DNA of 64,000 nucleotides from Chalara sp. BL73 (lineage: Eukaryota > Ascomycota > Leotiomycetes > Helotiales), in assembly GCA_918026815.1 (NCBI GenBank), contig CAKJVC010000154.1:310001-374000 (forward strand), given 5' to 3'. The notes below the pieces were generated by a model, which saw only the letters and a list, made by a program, of their open reading frames with translations, did not search any database and was not told where the DNA came from. Below are positions 57,986 to 64,000 of this stretch, in pieces (within the stretch, counting starts at the first letter, position 1; every line of letters starts with the position of its first letter). Made by a program: the position numbers and the translations under genes.

Positions 57986-59264
57986 CAGATTTCTTGACCA
58001 GTTCGTAACATTGGTCATAATATATCTGACCCAGGTTAATAGCCGCATTGAGCGTCGACGTATGCTCTGGACCCTATTCATTCTCGTAGCCTTGTAGTGC
58101 CCGCTGGTACATCTGCTCTATCTCGACCAGCTTGCCTTGGTCAGCGTGGAGGATCCCAACCTGTCCTTCCATAAATCGAGCATCTATGGTAGATACTCCA
58201 GGTGCCTTTAGCTCGACAGTCTTCACGGTAGTCTTATCTATCCTTTGTGATCCCTTTCTAATTCCCATCATGAAACCGACCCAGACCTTGAGAATATATT
58301 TTTCGTTGTAGTGGCATATTTCCTATATTCAAGAACATCAGCAAAACAAATGGCCGCCCTCTAGAGTTCTTCTAACCTCATAGCACTTCGTTGCCATGAC
58401 TTTGTTCAAGGTAGTAATCATCATGCCAGCATCAAAGAGGCCCAGAATTTTACTGAGGGCATCGAAACTGGCTGCAAGCCTACGGGCCTGCTTACGGGTC
58501 CCGAAGAGTCTGTGGAGCTTCTTTTCCCTACTCTCATTCAAAAGAGCCCACCAAAGCATCTCGAAGCTGACGCAGGTAGCGGGCGAAATCTGAATATCGG
58601 CGTGTCTGGGAAGGAACTGGTATTCGCGGATCTTACGGTAGATTTCGCCATCACAAGTGGTTTCTTTGTTCGAATGTTCCTCACTTAGTATCGTGATCAA
58701 CTCGTAGCTAATGTCCGAAAGGTACAGATCGATAATCCACCACTTCTCGCTAGGTTGAAGCCACTCTTTCCCGGCTTCAATCCTGTGATGGCCACGCAGG
58801 CATTCAATACCGCCGGAAATTCGAGCTCGGGTCTATCCATCTGTAGTGTTAATGGGCGGTAAGACGTCCGTCTTCTACCTACTTCTCCGTCGGGCATCCT
58901 CCAGAGCAGCATCGAGTTCTTGCTGACTGACGATGGCAGGTATGCGGTGTGTAATCTCTGATGGACGACATCCTGCCCTGCTATAGATCTGTTTAACGCG
59001 TTCTACATGCTCCGGATCTGGTCGTCTCTTCCCCTTGTTTCGTTTTATATACTCGTTACATTTTGGATATTCGACCCTGACGAGAGCGGAACCCTTACAG
59101 ATGAGCCTCCGTTCCGTATCAAGTCTCGAATCTTCCACAGTTGCTTGTGCCTGCTGCATAGTATTGCGCTCCAATCCTGCTCCTAGTATTCGGGCACGGT
59201 TAATTCCCATATGTCTTTTCGACGCTGGCCCACTGCTAGTAGCACGAAATGGCCGAGCTGCCAC
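57986..59264 (-). pseudogene. Broken DUF3723 gene carrying a TPR segment
   Basis: Minus-strand segments match the fungal DUF3723 pattern: CRPSEITHRIPAIV (about 58950), RGHHRIEAGKEWLQPSEKWWIIDLYLSDISYELI (about 58800-58700; only the middle is in the longest ORF), DGEIYRKIREYQ, and NEKYILKVWVGF with KTVELKAPGVSTIDARFMEGQ (about 58290-58170). An intron-like break lies at about 58885-58842, and one base appears lost at about 58812, shifting the frame. After MEGQ the sequence turns abruptly into a TPR unit (VGILHADQGKLVEIEQMYQRALQGYENE), stops at TAG (58073), and continues GPEHTSTLNAAINLGQIYYDQ. It is dead, but records a DUF3723-TPR chimera. Confidence 0.65.
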
Positions 59265-59338
59265 TTTCGGATCTTACACAACTTTTTAAATGTTTAATTA
59301 TCCTTTAATGCCATGAAGCAAGCTGATCAGCACTTGTC

Positions 59339-59656
59339 ATGAGTTTACAAAGGAGAGTTACTCTGTTCGGGCCACCCCGAATTCGAAGAGCGGCCCCTGA
59401 TTCTGACGAAAACGGGTCGATCCAGGCAGTTTCGCTCCTCGTGGCACCCGACAATGATTCAAAGAAGTTAATGAAGAAAGTCGAGGAAGCGCCCCTCAAG
59501 ACTCGTGGACAATCATTCATCTCTACAATGTCAACGTGGCAGAGATACGCTGGTGACAGTTTAGTCACTCGTCCACGCCAAGAGGGAAAAGACATGTCAG
59601 GAGCAGAAAGTCAAGCCAGTATGGCTCTCAAAAAATTCTCCAAATACAATCGATAA
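59339..59656 (+). CDS. Short ORF of unknown nature
   Basis: 105 codons from an ATG, basic and polar, no membrane segment or motif recognised (contains TLFGPPRIRRAAPDSDENG). The opposite strand is also open over most of this length, so coding direction is uncertain. Low support. Confidence 0.25.
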   Translation: MSLQRRVTLFGPPRIRRAAPDSDENGSIQAVSLLVAPDNDSKKLMKKVEEAPLKTRGQSFISTMSTWQRYAGDSLVTRPRQEGKDMSGAESQASMALKKFSKYNR

Positions 59657-60469
59657 GTTAATGCTTCTAGACCCAACTAGATTCTAGCAGACTGTGCTCA
59701 GAAGATAGGCTCTTTTTGAAGAACCTCAAGTTCGCTTAAGATATACTATACCGTCATACAGAAAGGAGTCTGCTTTAACCAGTTTATGTTTACAGAGCTG
59801 GTTCCCACCAGCCTGATAACCCCAGGCACCAACAAAGGGTCCCACTCCTGTTCGGTGAGGTGACTTAGACGAGGCTCTGGGTATCTTTCGAACCAAGAGC
59901 CTGCTCTCTCTTAGGAGCACTTAGTTCTCTAGTTTTAGATCTTTCCAATACACCATTCTTTGAACGGCCTTCGCTGGGATACTCATCCAGTCGGTGACGG
60001 TTTAACGCAGAATATCTTCAAATTACAACGAACCAACCTTTCTACAAGATATTATGAAACAGTGTTCCGATCTTGCAGATGGACAACGTCGTTCCTCTCG
60101 ATCTTTTTTGGGCTTAATAACTATGCTGCTTCAGGCCACAGATCCTTTACTCCGGCTATATTATAACGTTAGGATTCCCAAATCAATAGCATTGAGAAAA
60201 TTCGATGAAACTGGCGATGTAGCTGCAGAAGAACGGCTTACGTATAAGGTCGACAATTTTGACGTCGACATAGAGGATGATGTTTTCCATCCTATTCTGG
60301 CTTATGCAGAGATTGCCCCCACGTGGCGGTCCCACGGTCCCATGCTAGCGACAACCCTACTATATCAAGTCTCACATTGCTCGTCGATGAGGGCATTCTT
60401 CTTAAAGAAAAACAGCGGCTGGTGGCAAAGATGAATACAATTGTAATTTCGTATATCAACTCCTCTGCC
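59657..60469. other. Intergenic, unassigned ORFs
   Basis: A plus-strand frame at 60054-60434 (126 codons; contains TYKVDNFDVDIEDDVFHPIL) looks protein-like but has no recognised family, no convincing start and no partner exons. It may be a relic. Confidence 0.3.
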
Positions 60470-61056
60470 TTAATTCTTTATTGAATTATTCTGTTCTTTC
60501 CAATGTTGAATCCAGATACGGATCCTCTTAACATTGTTTTCCATATCGACTTTGGTGTTGCTATCAAGCTCAATGATAATCTCTTTCGGAAATTCTTCCC
60601 TCGCTTCAGTTAAAACTACTTCCATGCACTCAGCATCGAGATTTTCTTGTATTTTCCCGGGGCGATAATTTCTTTCGTTCAGCCGATCATACTGATTCGA
60701 TAGTGATGTTCGTAGAACCACCACTAGATCTATTAGGCATTGCGCGAACCCATGACAGCAATGCCAGTCGACTATGAAACCACCCTTCGCAAGTTCATCT
60801 TTTACTCCTAACGCAGCCTGTATATCCTACATTAACTATACGGAATAGAATTTAGATTTCCGCGATTTACCTCTCTCGGGTCCACAATGAAACTCTCGTA
60901 CTCGGCATCCCATCCATCATGATAGCCTCGCTCCTTCACAATCTGGCCCATAGAAAGATGAGTGAAACCTATAACTCGAGCAAGTACCTCGCTGTGAACC
61001 GTTTTCCCGACACCTGGTGTCCCACATATCATGATATTGGGATTATCTCTCGTCAT
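60470..61056 (-). CDS. fap7: Adenylate kinase 6 / Fap7-type NTPase, 2 exons
   Basis: Exons 61056-60871 and 60826-60470 give 180 residues. The start is the ATG of MTRDNPNI. The Walker A P-loop is GTPGVGKT at 12-19. The family segments LSMGQIVKERGYHDGWD, GGFIVDWHCCHGF, VVVLRTSLSNQYDRLNERNY and QENLDAECMEVVLTEARE follow, then a Trp-rich end (RIRIWIQHWKEQ). Fap7/AK6 acts in 18S rRNA 3'-end maturation in late 40S assembly and has weak adenylate kinase activity. Intron 44 bp, GTAAAT...TGTAG. The copy is somewhat divergent, but all core motifs are present. Confidence 0.9.
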
Positions 61057-61925
61057 GGCTAGCAAAAGCTATTGATACAAGTAGAAAATTGGTGCTTTTT
61101 GCAAATTTACGAGGTGTACATAAGGAAATCGTGAAAGCTGATTCTAGAAAGTAGTTGGAGTAGTAGCCAAGCTATATGCTATAGTGCAGAGTGGATGGGC
61201 TAACTAAAATGGTATAGCCTAGGCACTGACAACAATAGAACCGAGGCAGTGCAAAAGATGGATGTATGCTGTTTTCTTAAGGATGACATCCTTTGAAATT
61301 GTTTCACCATGGATTTTTCATAGGTTGAATTAAGCTCGTTAGTTTTAAGCGCAATCAAAGGAATAAAACATTTCTGGAAGTAGTATAAAACAGGAAGCAC
61401 AAGTGCGGTCCTAAATTATTTTCGACATGAATACTCTAACAAAAGAATTTCTCTAAACTAAAGAAGTTGACAACAGTATTTAACAATACTCAGGCTTGGA
61501 TTTTTCTGAGAGGATTTGATTCGCAGAGTCGTATGTCGCGATTTATTTAAGTTGAAGGATTTGAGGCTCGATCGGAATTCCTGCAACCCCTATTGGCCCA
61601 TAAACAAGCAATTGATTAGCGATAAGTAAGCGCCAGCACGGTTCGTGGCTGTGTAAGGGTAACGGCTGCGGTTTTGGCCCTTGCGCACTTACGATCTGTA
61701 GGACTAGTGAAGCCTCAGTAGCGAGGTTTGTAATTAGGTGGGAACTTAACAGCCCCCCGCCTCGCCTCTCTTCGCCCCCTCAGCGCTCCCAAACCTAAAC
61801 AGTACTTAATGACACGGATAAATAAGACAACTTGAGCCCTCTCTTACGCAATCCCTATACTCCATCACTACCACTACTACTCTTGAACCCTTCCTATCAA
61901 CTCCATCGAACTATACTATTACACA
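61057..61925. other. Intergenic between divergent Fap7 and small secreted-protein genes
   Basis: Holds both promoters. C/T-rich just before the plus-strand start (about 61840-61915). No other feature seen. Confidence 0.45.
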
Positions 61926-62222
61926 ATGGCTCCTTATCAAATATTCATTCGAATTCCTTTAGTAGCACTTCTCTTTGCCAGCTCGTTGGCTCTTCCTCTC
62001 CAAGCCCTGGATGAAAGAGAAGTGGCACCAATTCAGCAGAATTTCCTGAGCTCGCGTGGTGCTGAGCCTAGCCAAACAAATACCGCCTTCCAAGAGGACG
62101 AAATCAAGCAACGAATGATTCGAAACGCGATGGAAAGGGCTGTGGACACTAGACTTGGGAAAAGGGGTGGTACACCTATCCCTCATGATGGGTGTCGGCC
62201 ACCGAAAAGACGTAATTGCTAG
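61926..62222 (+). CDS. Small secreted protein with KR processing site
   Basis: 98 residues, single exon, start context tacacaATGg after a pyrimidine-rich leader. A signal peptide is likely (LVALLFASSLALPLQA, cleavage near residue 27). The mature part is polar, with a dibasic KR at residues 79-80 (LGKRGG), a kexin-type site that would release a C-terminal 18-residue basic peptide with two Cys (GTPIPHDGC...RRNC). It could be an effector-like or pheromone-like secreted peptide precursor; no family recognised. Confidence 0.6.
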   Translation: MAPYQIFIRIPLVALLFASSLALPLQALDEREVAPIQQNFLSSRGAEPSQTNTAFQEDEIKQRMIRNAMERAVDTRLGKRGGTPIPHDGCRPPKRRNC

Positions 62223-62599
62223 AAATTGTCATTACTATTGCAGCCAATCTGGTCTTGCAGAGGGTGCGAATCGGATATTCGGACCATGGTATTACAAATG
62301 TTACAAAGAGGGATGAGGTGACAATGAGGGAATTGGAAAAAAAATGTGGCAACATCTTTACAGCGTTGTCGTTTTACAATGAGTCCTTTTTTGGCGTTAC
62401 AGTAGTTTGAAATTATAGCAAGAGCTAATTCAAATTTCAACTTATGATTTTTGTCATGCAGTGTGAAACAATGAGATACATTCTGACTGCTTCCTTGTGG
62501 ATTCATAAACTAGATTTTACTTCGGATTCTGGTAGTCGGGACTTGTGTAAAAACGTAGTTAATATAGAGCTATAGAGTCAGCAGATCAGGTTGTTCAAC

Positions 62600-62998
62600 T
62601 TGGACTATGTTAAAATTGTTCTATCGATTTGGAAAGATTCAAAGACCGTGTTACTCTCCGCAACAACAAATAGAATCCCTCAACAGGGGTATAGCGGATT
62701 TCCAAAACCAATACGACGAGACAGTTGTGGAGAGTAAGGCACTACTCGAAAAAATAAGGTGAAGCGCAATGATAAAAAGAAGGAGCTTAAATAGCTGAAG
62801 ATGGAGACGGTGGCGGTTCAGTTGAAAGAGAAGGAGATGAGCACATTTCAGCAGACGGTGACTGAAGTAGACAATGATACAGAATATTCAGAGGAATGTG
62901 ATGAGAGAGGACCTGTTTATGACTCAAGCGAGGATAATGAAGCAGGTAAGGTTCGGATATATTCCCTCTTGTTTTCATTTTCTAGCTCTAAGTAGATC
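62600..62998 (+). pseudogene. Possible coiled-coil coding relic
   Basis: From an ATG at 62607 one frame gives SPQQQIESLNRGIADFQNQ and KALLEKIR, then a TGA. A second frame from 62803 gives QLKEKEMSTFQQTVTEVDND. The break between them is about 36 bp, too short for an intron. The style is that of coiled-coil segments near fungal NLR-type genes, but the family is not identified. Confidence 0.3.
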
Positions 62999-63680
62999 GA
63001 TAGGAGGCGAATCGACTGAGTGGGAAATCCATAGATTTGAACTACAGTAAAGATGATAGACGAACTGGTCCTCGAAGCATTCTTTATCTGCAAATCGGGT
63101 TAGCTATATGGCGTACATGAACTCGTTTGGGTGTTCTTTTGTCTATTTGTTCTTTTTCAATTCTGAAAATTCTAGCAATGCAATTCAAGTCTAGACCTCC
63201 TCTTTTGCAATTTTGATTAACTTGAGACTTACATGAACGAACACGATGCCGACCAGTGCAGCATTTACCCAAAATGAAATGATTTTTTACTTATACGACT
63301 TTGGTCTGTTCACAGGAGAAATTTTAGCGTCCATCTTTATGGCTCAATTCAAGCGCTCGGAATCTCTAGCGCCATCGAATAGCTTAGATATTTCATTGCA
63401 GAGCGGAGTCGTAGATATAAACTTACCCAATGTTCTGCTACATACCTGACCCAAAATTTATTTTTCTCAATGAACTGAGACTGCGTAAGACTCTCATAAG
63501 TTAGGATGCCTTTAATAGGAAGCGTCCATGGCTGATATTCATCGTTTTCTCACGCTGGGTATATAATACCTACTTGCTTTTCTCAAGAAGATGACAAACC
63601 CGACTCTGATCATAGAAGATGCAATGAACGAATATCCTCCATTGGACAGAAGACCTAATTAGGATAGTAAGTTATAATAC
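62999..63680. other. Intergenic, nothing recognised
   Basis: A 67-codon plus ORF at 63246 has no motif. No other signal seen. Confidence 0.35.
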
Positions 63681-64000
63681 TAATTCTGCAAAAGTTAAGA
63701 TGTCTGGAGTTCTGAGTCTTTCTCTGTTTGTATGCTTTTCCGAGCGCCTCAAAGACGGTCTGGTCGGGAGGAATTGTAAATAGCCACCTGATGCTGTTCA
63801 CGCAGGCTTCAAGTAAGTGGACGTCTTGAAAAAGGGCTGATAGGGAGGGTATAATTCCTTTAAATGTAAGGATATTCTTCCATATAGTTACGCGTTCTTG
63901 ATGACTGAAGCCACTAAAAATGAGGTTGTTGGCCGTGTCGAATGTCGACGTGTGCTCGTGACTCGATCAGGTCTTGCGCAGATATCTCTATCTCTACTAA
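63681..64000 (-). pseudogene. Second DUF3723-TPR copy, C-terminal part, runs off the window edge
   Basis: From the right edge the minus strand reads LVEIEISAQDLIES in one frame and, after a shift, HEHTSTFDTANNL, which correspond to the end of a TPR unit. It passes directly into IFSGFSHQERVTIWKNILTF, PSLSALFQDVHLLEAC and IRWLFTIPPDQTVFEALGKAY, the DUF3723 C-terminal pattern. The N-terminal part lies outside the window. The frame change at about 63955 suggests it is dead or that an intron lies there. Confidence 0.55.

Noticed and set aside
58396..58593. Plus-strand ORF within the DUF3723 relic
   Set aside because: The minus strand carries the family pattern; this is its complement.

Overview
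The window is nuclear DNA of a filamentous ascomycete (Pezizomycotina, perhaps a leotiomycete; the class is a guess). Genes are split by short introns of about 45-170 bp with GTRNGT donors and CTAAC-like branch sites. The protein families present (Clr5, DUF3723, DUF1688, C2H2-ankyrin, fungal CorA-like, subtilase with a DUF7580-like front half) are those of ascomycete genomes. Several relics carry in-frame stops explainable by C-to-T or G-to-A change, as expected of RIP-type decay. All exon structures were built by hand from splice signals and reading-frame continuity; no transcript evidence was available.

Layout. 0-0.5 kb: 3' end of a GH105 glycosidase gene. 1.7-11.3 kb: two Clr5-domain genes, one with TPRs and one with a long ankyrin array, with a dead Zn2Cys6 regulator between them. 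13.7-17.3 kb: divergent MFS drug-type transporter and pfkB/ribokinase genes. 17.5-25.2 kb: the most interesting block, a C2H2-ankyrin gene divergent from a large intracellular subtilase gene, followed on the same strand by a gene that resembles fungal gasdermins (HET-Q1/RCD-1 type). A protease gene beside a gasdermin-like gene is the arrangement of the HET-Q2/HET-Q1 cell-death system. 25.4-26.9 kb: DUF1688 (Urc4-type) gene. 27.6-30.3 kb: dead dynamin-like GTPase gene with an FG-rich tail. 32-38.4 kb: Thr-rich surface protein, F-box gene, 144-bp MITE and a secreted protein. 40.5-43 kb: CorA-like membrane protein. 43-45 kb: non-LTR retrotransposon relic split by a 548-bp TA-flanked insertion. 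45.3-47.3 kb: arginyl-tRNA synthetase paralogue with altered signature motifs. 50.8-53 kb: 14-TM MFS transporter. 53.8-56.5 kb: two housekeeping genes, NEDD8/Rub1 and Elongin A. 57-64 kb: DUF3723/TPR relics, Fap7-type adenylate kinase and a small secreted protein.

How the parts fit. Conserved single-copy genes (Rub1, Elongin A, Fap7, Urc4) are scattered among accessory genes rich in repeat domains (TPR, ankyrin), cell-death-type proteins, secreted proteins and transposon remnants. This looks like a plastic, self-recognition-rich compartment. The protease/gasdermin pair is the best candidate for a working two-component system; the rest of the immune-like content (dynamin, DUF3723-TPR) is largely decayed.
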